Below are positions 32,473 to 43,330 of a stretch of DNA of 64,000 nt, one piece after another (within the stretch, counting starts at the first letter, position 1; every line of letters begins with the position of its first letter). The stretch is from Cycas panzhihuaensis (Eukaryota; Cycadophyta). Where the stretch lies: assembly GCA_023213395.1 (NCBI GenBank), contig CM041465.1:6510001-6574000 (forward strand), written 5' to 3'. The position numbers and the translations under genes were made by a program. The notes below the pieces were generated by a model, which was not told the origin of the DNA, searched no databases, and saw nothing but the letters and a program-made list of their open reading frames with translations.

Positions 32473-33277
32473 TACATCTAACTAAAAAATTTTCCAATTA
32501 TGTAAAGATGCTAGTGCAATCATAGCTCTTACTGTATCTAGCTTGGCCACAGGAGAAAAGGTCTCTTCAAAATCAACTCTTGTTGTTTGAGTATATCCCT
32601 TTGCAACAAGACAAGCTTTGTGTTTTTCCACCCTTCCACTAGCTCCTTCCTTGATTTTGTAGACCCATATGCAATTGACCACTGGTTTGTTGGGAGATAG
32701 TTCCACCAATTCCCATGTTTGATTTTTGATAATTGAGTCCATTTCGGAGTCCATGGTTGCTCTCCATTTTAACTGATCTTTCGCTTCTTGAAAGGAGTGT
32801 GGTTCAACTCTGTCAAGCAAAGCCTTTGACTTCTGGCTTCTAGTTTTGTGTTCAAGCATGTCTCCTCTTCCTTCTTTAGTTGTTTTAATGAACCATTTGG
32901 GTAGTTTCTTTTCTTTCTTTGATTCTTCTATGGTCCTTGATTCTTCTGTTGATTGCTCTGTGGATGAACTTTCTCCTTCTGCTAATTTTGTATAAGTTGG
33001 GGAAGATTCTGTGAAAGGAATTTCTTCTGCGGTGATTTTTGAAGTCTCTTCTGTGATGACTTTGTGACCTAAATCCTTTGCTCCTTCAATTATTTTCATC
33101 TGAGACTGATTACCTAAATTGTCTTTTTCATTAAAGACAACATCCCTGCTTACATAGATTTTATTTGTTTTTGGATCTATGCATTTGTAAGCTTTTGAGT
33201 TTTTGTTGTATCCTATCGTGATACATTCTATGCTTTTTGCATCAAGTTTTGATCTCCTCTTGTCTAGTATATGAACA
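32473..33277 (-). pseudogene. pol: Copia-5 RT N-terminal part and linker
   Basis: An open piece, 32482-33099: a Ser/Thr/Glu-rich linker with EESRTIEESKKEKKLPKWF, then the RT start LVELSPNKPVVNCIWVYKI and [19 protein letters not shown]. Upstream (33100-33277) is the integrase end IECITIGYNKNSKAYKC and YVSRDVVFNEKD. It joins the RT C-terminal half at 27127 once Copia-6 is removed, and the integrase at 42148 once Copia-7 is removed. Confidence 0.9.
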
Positions 33278-33359
33278 TGTTAAACCTTATGTTTACATGT
33301 TAAGATTATGCACTTTATTTTTTCATGTAATATTTGTAAAGTTGTATCTTAGGGGTGAC

Positions 33360-33377
33360 TTATCACTTAAGTGATAA
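33360..33377. repeat. 18-bp palindrome ttatcactt/aagtgataa
   Basis: Perfect palindrome, conserved with Copia-1 (6523-6546) and repeated in the 3' LTR. Confidence 0.9.
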
Positions 33378-33499
33378 AGTGCACACCCACATTCTTTCTA
33401 GTGACACAACGTTGTCACTAAAGGGTCAAATAGACCCCCATGCACTTTTTCTCACATAAGAGCCCCAAAAGGACACATGTCCAACATGCAAGGCATGTA

Positions 33500-33533
33500 C
33501 CTTGGATGTTTGACACTTGTCAAACATCCAAGG
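33500..33533. repeat. Palindrome with 16-bp arms in Copia-7 LTR
   Basis: Arm ccttggatgtttgaca, 2-bp centre ct, then the exact complement. It is about 20 bp upstream of the TATA-like box, with a copy at 41807-41840. Confidence 0.95.
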
Positions 33534-33844
33534 CCTTAGGTCTCTCATTTCACTCTATATAATGAGACCTCTCCTCTTTCCTCTTTGTCTCATAAGAGAG
33601 TTGGAGCTGTATTGTTATGCTGTCAGTTTGCTAATCAAACTGTTTATTCATTTGGAGGTTGGACCAATTCCAACCCCACATATTTGGTATCATTTCTCTT
33701 GCTCCTTCATTTTATGCTTTTTCTCTTATGCTTTCTTTTATCTTGAGAGTATTATACTTGTTAAGCATTTGTGCTTTCTAAAACTAGAGTGAACCTCGCT
33801 TCTAGGTCTTGGGGCTGTGAGGCCATTAGGCCTCTTTTCACATT

Positions 33845-33856
33845 TGGTATCAGAGC
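33845..33856 (+). other. Copia-7 primer-binding site (Met-tRNA)
   Basis: Perfect TGGTATCAGAGC, two bases after the LTR end. Confidence 0.93.
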
Positions 33857-36348
33857 AAGAGGAGACTAGTTCCCTCTGTTCTGTTTGTAGCTGCTCAAGG
33901 AGATTCAAAGAAGGCCAACAAACCCTTGGTGACGACCTTCGCTCTCCGAAGGCAATCCAAGGTTTGTTTGAAGACCATTTCTTGCAGGTTCAAGCTGCTG
34001 GAGTATTTTTAAAGGCTGGAGCATTCTATACTCAAATCTGAATTTTTTTTTTTCAGATCACCTTCAAGGTTTTGAGCAAAAGTACTCACGTTTTTTCATG
34101 ATTTTTCACTAAAAATCAAATTTTTTAAGCTGATTCTTTTTCTAGTTCAGGTGTTGGCATATTATGCAGGTTTCTGAAACTCTTTAATGAAGTTTGTTTC
34201 AAGCTATTAATCTGTTGCAGGCTGTGGACTATTTACGGGCTGGCCACTTAAACCCCACTAAGGAACTCCAAATCCTTAGTGTTGTCTGTATTTAGCTTGT
34301 TCTTGGCTACAAATCAGCTCTCAATCTCTAACTTGTAATCTGCAATTGATTTGAGATGTTTCTTAGTAGAGCTGAGGTGTTTATTCACTGTTCTTAGTGA
34401 AATTTTCATCAAAAATAGAGTTTTTCACTCATTTTTTCTTCAATCTAGGCTGGCTATTCAGAATTTGACTCTCAGAGCATGTGTATCAAGTCTCAAAGAA
34501 GATTTTGCTGCAGTGTTGAAGGGTCTCAAACCCTTAAAGCTATACAGCTGTCCGATTTTCATCACACGACCCGTGCACCTAGCCGAACCTCCAAACGTGT
34601 AGATCTTTCTCAAACGAATATCATTTGGTCTGAGAACTGGCAGGAACGTCTGTCTAACTGTTGCGTCCCTTCTCCTGAAATCTAGGATCGTTCTGAGTTC
34701 TCAGCACGGAGAACGAACGATCTGTTCGTCTCCGCAGGCGCACGAACTGCGGCGGCCCATCGCCCATCTGTTCTTCCTTTTTTCAAAAAAAAAAATTTCT
34801 TTGAAACTTTATTTTTTGAACATTAGGTTATAAAAAGTAGAATATTCACGGAATATTCCCTTTTATATAAACTTAAGTTGTTCTAAAGTTTTATTAAGTC
34901 TTCAAAAACCCCTTTTTAAATCCAATTCCAAAGTTTTTTTTAAATGATTTTTTTCATTTAATACTTGTTGACTTCACTTTAGTGAAAACAACTAGATCAA
35001 GGTTTTTTTTAAGCATTTTTCTACATCAAAAGTGATTTTTTCTCTTTATTAAGTCATTTTTCTAGTCAAGGCACTTTGCATAGTGACCTTAGTTTTAAAT
35101 TTTCTTAAGAGAAAAATCACCTTTTTTTGTACCTTTGGAGCTAAAAATCTTCTAAATATTGAGTGATCTCATTAAATCACCAATACTAACTCAAACTCAC
35201 TTCTTTGAAGACTCAAAAATACTCTTATTTAAGTATTTTCAAAGGCTCCCTGCGTGGTGTCCTTACTGATCAAGTTGCAAAAAAAAAAAATTCAAATTTC
35301 AGCCTATGTTTCTTGGCTCTTTAAGCTTCTTTTAACACTTAATTAATGTTGCATAAGTGTTAATTGACTTAAGTGAAGTGATTTTAAGTGTTTGCATATT
35401 GTAAAAGTGATATTTATCACTATTTTCAAACACTTTTTTAAGGCACCTTGCATGGTGACCTATTGCCCTTAGTCACAAAAGGGCTCAAAAAATACGTTGT
35501 ACTTAATAAAATCACTTCCTTTTTTTATCGTTGGGACTATTTTAAAGTCTTAACACTTGGTGCTTGGTGTCCTACTTTGCAAGTGGTTCTCTTACCTTCA
35601 CTTTTGAGCATTAAAAGGAACCCATTTGTATCTTCATCACAAAGTTTTGCTTTGCTTCATTGAGTACTTAAGCACATTCTCAAAGTACTTTTTTGCAAAA
35701 CTCATTATAATCAAGCATCTGTTTTTTACTTGAATCTACATAAGCACTACACCTCTTTAAGTGCTCATTGTAACAACACTTTAAGTGTTCATATTGATGT
35801 ACTAAATTTGCTTCTTTTTTGAAGCCACTCTTTCATTGTAAAGCTTAATCAAGCATTCTCATAAGTACATCATCCAAGTAAAAATAAATCTAAGTTCACT
35901 TTAAAACTTCTAAAAAGTGACTTAAAATCTTGTTGGAGAGGCCCGAAAAAGGTTCAAACCTTGCCTCTAAAATAACCTTAAGCTTGGTGCATTCCCTAGG
36001 GGACCAACCGACCATACGGTCAGTACACGACAATTAAGGTTGCTTGAGGGAAAGGAGGTTCGAAAAGGGTGTTATTGGGGCTGTGAAACCCAGGGAAAGC
36101 ATGGTACGTCCATGCAGATCAACCCTACCTTCCTTGCCCTAGATTTAACTTGGCCAACTGTTGGATGTCTTTTATAGATCAGAGTTGGACCAACTCCATA
36201 GCCTAGTCCTCCACCCCTCATCATTCCATTTAGTTGTTGGATCTTCTAGTAAGATCAGGACTGTTGGTTTCGTTAGAAGGTGGAACTTAAGCGACGAAAG
36301 CTTTGAGTTTCCAAGTTATCTGCTAGCTTCAAGCCTTATAACTGAAAC
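33857..36348 (+). other. Copia-7 5' leader, about 2.5 kb
   Basis: Long T-rich leader without a convincing ORF. A motif like aaggcaccttgcatggtgacc recurs at about 35068, 35242 and 35440, with a weaker one near 35553. Parts match the Copia-1 leader in reverse. Confidence 0.7.
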
Positions 36349-37140
36349 ATGGTTGCTATTAACATGCTTAATGCATGCACCATTCGATTAACAGGTCAAG
36401 ATAACTATCAAGAATGGAAAAGAATCACTCAGAATTTACTGATCATGAATGAATTTTGGGGTTATGTTTCTGGAAGACTACCCCAACCTGTACCTGTTGT
36501 CAATGGCAATGTAATTGTGCAACCTGATGATGCTTTTGTTGCTGCTTGGGAAGCCAAAGATGAAATCGCTTTGGCATTCCTTCATATGATTGTTGATGTA
36601 CATGTGGATCAAAACATTGCTTGTGCAAAAACTTCTAAGGAAGCTTGGGACATTTTGTCCTCAGTGTATGAAAGGCGAGATGAAGCTCGCATTTTAATGG
36701 TAAAAGACAAGTTGTATTCTGTAAAGTTTGTCAAGCCTATGTCGGCTTTTCTTTCCTCCATCAAGGAGGTATGTAATGAGTTGAATACACTAGGTAGTCT
36801 AGCAACAAGAGATGAACTGATCACATCTATCACCAAAGCTTTGCCAAAGGACTACAATGGCTTCATATCATCTACTACAAGAGATGGTTCTCTCAAAAGA
36901 ATAACATTCAATGAATTTGAAAGTTTATTGATTCAAGAAGAACAAATCTACACCAAAGATAATGAGCAGAAACCATCCACATCAGGTGCATTCATGGCCA
37001 AATCAAAGGCCAAGCAGAACCCCAAACCTGCACTCTCAAAGCAGTTTGGGAACATGAACATTGGGTCTTCAAGGACCAATGTTGTATGTCATTATTGTGG
37101 CAAACCTGGCCACATAGCACCTGATTGTCAAAAGAAATAA
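36349..37140 (+). CDS. gag: Copia-7 gag, intact frame
   Basis: Copia-type gag of 263 residues, uninterrupted from ATG 36349 to TAA 37138-37140. It begins MVAINMLNACTIRLTGQDNYQEW, as in Copia-1 (in two parts: N-terminus, then the conserved YQEWKRI). The middle is the usual helical gag region (WDILSSVYERRDEARILMV, KLYSVKFVKPMSAFLSSIKE, FNEFESLLIQEEQIYTKDNE). One CCHC knuckle, CHYCGKPGHIAPDC, lies 8 residues from the end. Pol continues in another frame, so the stop or a nearby slip may be a mutation. It is the best preserved gene in the window. Whether it is expressed cannot be told. Confidence 0.88.
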   Translation: MVAINMLNACTIRLTGQDNYQEWKRITQNLLIMNEFWGYVSGRLPQPVPVVNGNVIVQPDDAFVAAWEAKDEIALAFLHMIVDVHVDQNIACAKTSKEAWDILSSVYERRDEARILMVKDKLYSVKFVKPMSAFLSSIKEVCNELNTLGSLATRDELITSITKALPKDYNGFISSTTRDGSLKRITFNEFESLLIQEEQIYTKDNEQKPSTSGAFMAKSKAKQNPKPALSKQFGNMNIGSSRTNVVCHYCGKPGHIAPDCQKK

Positions 37141-37741
37141 GCAGATGTACGTCAAGCGGCCGGCACGTCAACCAAATCGGCGATGACCACATCAGCAATA
37201 CCAACAAAGATTCCAGCAACAACAGCAGCAACAACAACCCCCTCGACCAAATCGAGGTGCCTATCGAGGAGGTCAAAGAGGAAGGGGGGGTTTTAGAAGT
37301 GGCAATCAACGCCACTTTAATCAGTTTGTAGATGAAGACAAATTGTTTTATGCATATCAAACATCCAAGGTTGAAGAAACTTGGATCATCGATTCTGGAG
37401 CTTCGCAACACATGACTGGGAGTGAAGAACTCCTTACCGACATCAAGGAAGGTAAAGGTCAATCAGTGACCTTTGGGAATAATCAATCTATTAAGATTTC
37501 TGGAATAGGCACAATAGCTCCATTTCACTCCTCAACAAATCCTTCCTCTTCATTTCCCGATGGCAATGCCTACTTCATACCTTCAATGGACAAGAACTTA
37601 CTATCTGTTAGCAAGTTGGACAAGCAACAGATAAGTGTCTTGTTCAAGAATGGGAAATGTATAATCAGTGACAAAGATGACCAAGTAGTAGCTGTTGGAT
37701 ATGAGGATCAAGGCCTCTACAAATTGGATGCAAATAATATA
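37141..37741 (+). pseudogene. pol: Copia-7 protease, first part
   Basis: After gag, in the +1 frame, lies a Gln-rich then Arg/Gly-rich linker (FQQQQQQQQPPRPNRGAYRG, GQRGRGGFRSG), with one stop near 37175. The protease follows: WIIDSGASQHMTGSEELL, intact catalytic DSGA, then FIPSMDKNLLSVSKLDKQQI and LYKLDANNI. The solo LTR interrupts it at 37742. Confidence 0.9.
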
Positions 37742-38801
37742 TGATCCAGGAGGATCTACCATATGTTTACAAGATGCAGAAAATGCTAGGCATTGGCATA
37801 ACTGAAAGAGATATGGCCAAATGGTATCAAAATTATATGAAATTTTGTGTAAAGGAAGAAGACACATCCCACTATATGTGTACAAAAGGTGGGGTTCATA
37901 AAATATCATTTGATTAGAGTTCAAGCCTTGTTTTGCATAAAATTAATCCCACAGCTAGCAGAAAAACAGCAAATACATATTATCATTAAATGAATAAAAA
38001 TGCAGTCAAATGACATCCAAATGAGCTAAAATTTTGAGGAAGCGGAGGGGACATGCGTTCCTATACGTGTACCAAATTTGAGCCGAATTGGAGTCCGTTA
38101 AGGTCAGTTACAAGTTCAAGCCTTGTTTTGCATAAAATTAATCCCACAGCTAGCAGAAAAACAACAAATACATATTATCATTAAACGAATAAAAATGGGG
38201 TCAAATGACATCCAAATGAGCTAAAATTTTGAGGAAGCGGAGGGGACATGCGTTCCTATACGTGTACCAAATTTGAGCCGAATTGGAGTCCGTTAAGGTC
38301 AATTACAAGCCGCAACTTTTAAGAATTGCATGAAGGCCACTTAGACAACATGCATTCTGGTGGTTAGTGATTATACTTGCATGATTGCCACTTGTTAAAC
38401 ATGCAATTTTGGTTTCCTTCTATAAATTGAGCCCTATTACAAGTTGGAGAGGTGGTTCTTGGAGGTGAAGGTACTTGACTTGGGAAGCATCCTTGGAGAA
38501 GCATTTTTTAGGGTTGGAGTCCCCCTTATGGTATAATTGTATCATTTATTCCTTGTAATTTAACCATTCTTTTGCTAGTTGATTTCTCCACCATTAAATG
38601 GAGATTTTCATAGTTTAATAAAAGTACTACTCCTCATACTTTTGGAGCAATGTCAAGAATAAATGATTTGGTGTAGAATTTTCCTTTTGTGGGCTCATTT
38701 TTGTTTTGATGTTATTGGGATTTCTACACTAACTCCCAGGATCTCAAGGAGAAAAGGTTGATAATTGACTTCTTCACCAATTAAGCTCTATTTTGGGATC
38801 A
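37742..38801 (+). mobile_element. Solo LTR inserted in Copia-7 pol
   Basis: 1,060 bp with ends TGATCC...GGGATCA and a perfect duplication atata (37737-37741 and 38802-38806). Removing it rejoins LYKLDANNI to TLDSTYSGS, the order seen in Copia-1. It has a TATA-like tataaattgagcc near 38422 and T-rich sequence downstream, and no coding frame, PBS or PPT. It is the deepest level of the nest. A short non-autonomous element is the alternative, but no internal terminal repeat is visible. Confidence 0.88.
37918..38307 (+). repeat. 195-bp tandem duplication inside the solo LTR
   Basis: Two adjacent copies start agttcaagccttg at 37918 and 38113 and end aaggtcaNttacaa. They are nearly identical (a few substitutions), so this duplication is recent or was carried by the master copy. 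Confidence 0.95.
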
Positions 38802-38806
38802 ATATA

Positions 38807-39720
38807 ACACTTGATTCTACTTACTCTGGTTCAATTGTCACTCCATACTTGTCCAGGATGCAACTTTGGCATCAACGTCTAGACCATTTGAGCTTAGACA
38901 ATTTAAGGCAGATGATCAACAAAAATATGGTACATGGGCTTCCAAAGATCTATGGCACAAAATGTCTTTGTGAAACATGCATAATGGGGACTCAGCATCG
39001 GTTGCCTTTCCCTAAAGGCAAAGCATGGCGTGCATCACATCCTTTGCAGTTGGTACACTCGGATTTGTGTGGACCTATGTCCACCGCATCTTTTGGAGGA
39101 GCCTTGTATTACATCTCCTTCATTGATGATTTTTCTCATAAAGTCTGGGTCTACTTCATCAAGCAAAAGTCTGAAGCATTTTCCAAATTCAAAGAATTCA
39201 AGCTTGAAGTAGAAAAAGAGTCTGGCCACTCCATCAAAACATTAAGGACAGACAATGGAGGTGAATTTACTTCAAATGAATTCAACCAATACTGCAAGGA
39301 TAATGGCATTCGGAGATAGTTGACTATTCCTCACACTCCTCAACAAAATGGAGTCTCCGAACGAAAGAACAAAACTTTGGCTAATAAAGCCAAAGAAATG
39401 ATGCATGCACAAGGACTCACTCGAGCTTCTTGGTGAGGCATTTCACAGTGCCTATGTGGCCAATCGATCCAACTACTGATCACCGATATGGCCTTGAGGA
39501 GGCATGGTCTGGCAAAAAGCCTACTATCAGCCATTTGAGGGCTTTTGGGTGCACTGCTTATATGCACATCCTCGATCAGCAAAGAACAAAATTAGACAAA
39601 CATAGTCTCAAATGCATCTTTATAGGATATGCCATTCATAGCAAAGCCTACATGTTGTATGTCCCCATTGGGAAAAAAATGCATCTCTCAAGAGATGTCA
39701 TCTTTGTTGAAGAAGATCAT
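38807..39720 (+). pseudogene. pol: Copia-7 integrase
   Basis: Resumes at TLDSTYSGS. The zinc region has [17 protein letters not shown] and [14 protein letters not shown]. Core motifs are [10 protein letters not shown] (first Asp), [14 protein letters not shown] (second) and NGVSERKNKTL (Glu). A stop lies at 39317-39319, and a gap plus frame shift occurs near 39440-39480, where AYWAEAFH is garbled. EEAWSGKKPTISHLRAFGC is in the next frame (39430-40155). Confidence 0.92.
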
Positions 39721-41540
39721 AAGGAGTTGCAAACAGCATCCATGCAACCTCCCATTGACAAAGGCGAGAAGATTGTTGAGGCCTTCCTTCCCTCTCAATC
39801 TTCTACACCATGTACATCATCTACACCTGCTGGACTGTCTACATCAACTGATTTTTCTCCACTTGATCCAAGCACATCTTCTGTTGATCAACCACTTAGA
39901 CCAGAAGATCTTGAGGTTCAAGTCACTTCAATTCAAAAGTTACCAAAATGGTACACTCAAACAATACAGGACGGTCACATCATTGAAGGAAAACGTCCTT
40001 CAAAATACAGGCAGCAAACCAATTATGCACTTATGGCTGAAGTGCTATATGTCGATGAGCCTTCCACTTTTGAGGAGGCTTCTAAAATGAAAATTGGAAG
40101 GCTGCCATGGATGAAGAAATCCATTCTATTGAAAAGAATGGTACTTGGGATTTGATTGAATTGCCTAAACACAAACAGGCAATCAGTTGCAAATGGGTCT
40201 ACACGACCAAATTCCATTCTGATGGTTCACTTAAGCGGCAGAAGGCCCGCCTTGTGGCAAAAGGATTCAAACAAAAGGAAGGCATAGACTATGAGGAGAC
40301 TTTTGCACCAGTGACAAATATGAATACCATCATACTCGTCTTGGCCTTAGCTGACCAATGCAAATGGCCAGTCTATCAGATGGACGTGAAGAGTGCTTTT
40401 CTTAATGGCGATCTTCAGGAGGAGGTATACTTGGAGCAACCTCCCGATTATAAAGTACAAGGCAAGGAGCATTTTGTATGTCGCCTAAAAAAGGCGTTAT
40501 ATGGCTTGAAACAAGCTCCAAGAGCGTGGTACTCAAAGATCGATGATTACTTCTTGAGACATGGGTTTCATTGGTCTACTTCAGATCCTAATCTATACAT
40601 CAAAAATGAAAAGAACCATGCCATTCTTATTGTCTTATATGTAGATGACTTAGTCATCACTGACAATGACACTAAAATGATAAACATTCTCCAGGATGAC
40701 TTAAAAAGAAGTTTCGAGATGACAGATCTTGGACTTCTTCACTATTTCTTAGGCTTTGAGATATGGCAATAGCCAGGCTATATCTTCATCTCCCAAGCAA
40801 AATATTCTTGGGACATTTTGCAGCGGTTCAAGATGCACAACTGCAAACCAGCACCTACACCAATGGAGAGTGGATCTAAGCTTACTCTCAATGAGAAAGT
40901 TGCACCTGCAGATCCCACACTTTACTGGCAGTTGATTGGAAGCCTCATTTATCTCACCAACACTCGACCGGACATTTCATTTGTAGTTGGGATTTGCTCA
41001 CGATACATGTCTCAACCCAATCAGATACATTGGAATGCAGCTAAATGCATACTTAAATACATCAAAGGCACATTGCAACATGGCCTTGAGTATGCACATA
41101 ATGAGAACTTCATTCTGGAAGGGTTCTCAGATTCTGATTGGGCAGGTTGCCAAGATAGCAGGAGATCAACCTCGGGATACTGTTTTTCCCTTGGTTCAGC
41201 AATTGTTTCATGGAGTTACAAGAAGCAACCCAATGTTACCCTGTCCTCCAGCGAGTACAAAGTCGCAATGTGACTTGTGAGGCTATCGCTACGACAGTTC
41301 TTGGGAACTTGGACTTGAGCAAAATCACCCCACCAGGATATATTGTGACAATCAAAGTGTACTCAAGTTAGCCAAGAATCTAGTTTTTCATGCACGGACA
41401 AAACACATCGAGGTTCACCATCACTTCATCAAAGAGCATGTGCAGAATGGTGAGATCAACCTCGATCTGAGACCTCTGAGAGGAGCGGACAATGAGACAT
41501 CTTTACCAAGCCTCTTGGTAGAGAAAAGTTTGTAAAATTC
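39721..41540 (+). pseudogene. pol: Copia-7 reverse transcriptase and RNase H
   Basis: A Ser/Thr/Pro-rich linker leads into RT at 40107-40772: [58 protein letters not shown] and the intact YVDD at 40638-40649. A stop at 40770-40772 precedes GYIFISQAKYSWDILQRF. The C-terminal piece 40818-41273 has TLYWQLIGSLIYLTNTRPDI and RNase H GFSDSDWAGCQDSRRS. The last ~270 bp are recognisable in several frames (KNLVFHARTKHIEVHHHF, FTKPLGREKFV). It is broken, but by fewer lesions than the other copies. Confidence 0.9.
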
Positions 41541-41574
41541 GAGATGGTCTTGGTGTCCGGCTTAACATTGTAAG

Positions 41575-41585
41575 CGATGAAGGGG
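41575..41585 (+). other. Copia-7 polypurine tract
   Basis: cgatgaagggg directly before the 3' LTR. Confidence 0.8.
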
Positions 41586-42142
41586 TGTTAAACCTTATGT
41601 TTACATGTTAAGCATATGTACTTTATTTTTCATGTAATATTTGTAAAGTTGTATCTTAGGGGTGACTTATCACTTAAGTGATAAAGTGCACACCCACATT
41701 CTTTTTAGTGACACAACGTTGTCACTAAAGGGTCAAATAGACCCCCATGCACTTTTGCTCACATAAGAGCCCCAAAAGGACACATGTCCAACATGCAAGG
41801 CATGTACCTTGGATGTTTGACACTTGTCAAACATCCAAGGCCTTGGGTCTCTCATTTCACTTTATATAATGAGACCTCTCCTCTTTGTCTCATAAAAGAG
41901 TTGGAGTTGTATTGTTATGCTGTCAGTTTGCTAATCAAACTGTTTATTCATTTGGAGGTTGGACCAATTCCAACCCCACACATTTGGTATCATTTCTCTT
42001 GCTCCTTCATTTTATGCTTTGTCTCTTATGCTTTCTTTTATCTTGAGAGTATTATACTTGTTAAGCATTTGTGCTTTCTAGAACTAGAGTGAACCTAGCT
42101 TCTAGATCTTGGGACTGTGAGGTCATTAGGCCTCTTTTCACA
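41586..42142 (+). repeat. Copia-7 3' LTR
   Basis: 557 bp, TGTTAAACC to TTTTCACA. Pairs with 33278-33842. It lacks a 7-8 bp piece near 41884. Confidence 0.96.
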
Positions 42143-42147
42143 GAACA

Positions 42148-43330
42148 AAGGCCTGGCTACCAAATATTTTAAGAGAACTAACATTAGGTTTCTTACCTAT
42201 CCAAGCTTCTTCAGGTGTGATGTTCTCCAATACTTTTGTTGGGCTTTGGTTTATTGGATAGCAAGCAATGCTAACAACTTCTACTCAGCATGATTTGGGA
42301 ACTTACTTTTCGTGGACATGCTGCGAGCCATTTCCATTATAGTTCTATGTTTTCTTTCAGCAACTCCTTTGGATTGAGATGTATAAGGAGTTGTAAATTG
42401 CCTATGTATCCCATTCAACTTGCAGTAGTTTAAAAACTCCTTTGAGATGTATTCACCACCTTCGTCTGATCTAATACACTTTGTTTTTGTTTTTTATTCC
42501 AATTCTACTTCTACTTTAAACTCCTTGAAGGCTTCAAAAACTTTTGATTTATTATGGAGAAAATACACCCATACTTTCCGAGTGAAGTCATCAACAAAGG
42601 TTAGAAAGTATCTGCAACCATTGATTGAAAGGGGGTGTAAGTGGTCCACAAAGATCCGTATGAATTAATTCCAACTTGGTTTGTGCTCGCCATTCGCTTT
42701 CTTTGAATGGAAGTCGATGTTTACCAAATCGGCAGCCTTTGCAGACAAAACTATCAGAGGAGATATGAGGTAATCCATTTACCATGCCAGATTTTTCCAT
42801 CACTTTCAATGTTTCTATAGGGAAATGCCCATACTTCAAATGACACATTTTATTATTAGAATTTAGAGTAGTACAAGCTTTCATACTCAAGCTGGGAATT
42901 ACAGGATCTGACAATAGTCTGTGCAGATCATTACATCTTATACCTTTAGCTATTGTCTTCCCATCATTTTTCATATCTAGTATGTGGCAATAGCCTTTCG
43001 CGCCAAATACAATCCTTAGTCCCTTTTTGCTAAGCTGTGAAACAGACAAAAGGTTCATTTTTAAGCCAAGGACTAACAGTACATTCCCAATTTTCTTCAC
43101 ATTCCCTTGTAGGTTAATAGCAATGGCACCCACCCCTTTTATGCTAAGTGGGTATTTACCTCGTAACTTAACTAATTTGTCAATGTCGTAGAGTTTCAAA
43201 GTTTTAAACCAATCTTCACGATTAGTTATGTGTCACAAAGCCCCCAAATCAATGTGCCATGTGTGTCCTTCCTTTAGTCCTGTTGACAGTGCGGTAATGA
43301 ATGTTGTTTCTTCTTCCTCCTCCTCAGTTC
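42148..43330 (-). pseudogene. pol: Copia-5 integrase and protease
   Basis: From the right: protease with HIDLGAL, stop, HIT in place of DSGAS-HMT (active site lost); MKLYDIDKLVKLRGKYPLSI, VLGLKMNLLSVSQLSKKGL; zinc region MCHLKYGHFPIETLKVMEKS and CKGCRFGKHRLPF; integrase start [12 protein letters not shown] (42591-43199). Left of 42591 the core continues with stops to 42148, where Copia-7 cuts it; the end of the gene is at 33277. Confidence 0.9.

Larger units (their letters stand above)
33278..33842 (+). repeat. Copia-7 5' LTR
   Basis: TGTTAAACC to TTTTCACA, 565 bp. A TATA-like tctatataatgag lies at 33554-33566. Two palindromes (33360-33377 and 33500-33533) are upstream of it. Confidence 0.96.
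33278..42142 (+). mobile_element. Copia-7, youngest full-length copia
   Basis: 8,865 bp, about 7.80 kb without its solo-LTR insert. Perfect duplication gaaca at 33273-33277 and 42143-42147. LTRs of 565 and 557 bp differ by roughly 3 percent and one short deletion, the lowest in the window, as expected for a deeply nested element. It has a 2.5-kb leader, an intact gag and a broken pol. Same family as Copia-1. Confidence 0.96.

Noticed and set aside
33517-33792. ORF in the Copia-7 LTR repeated at 41784-42092
   Set aside because: It recurs only because the two LTRs are copies of each other. It spans promoter and palindrome sequence and has no protein-like features.
33845-33856. tRNA-like sequence TGGTATCAGAGC as a tRNA gene
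   Set aside because: Only the 12-base primer-site complement is present, always next to an LTR end, with no cloverleaf.
36349-37741. Conserved +1 frameshift between gag and pol in Copia-1/Copia-7
   Set aside because: Copia-7 shows a +1 offset, but Copia-1 has gag and pol in the same frame with several one-base indels around the zinc knuckle, so no shared programmed shift can be claimed.
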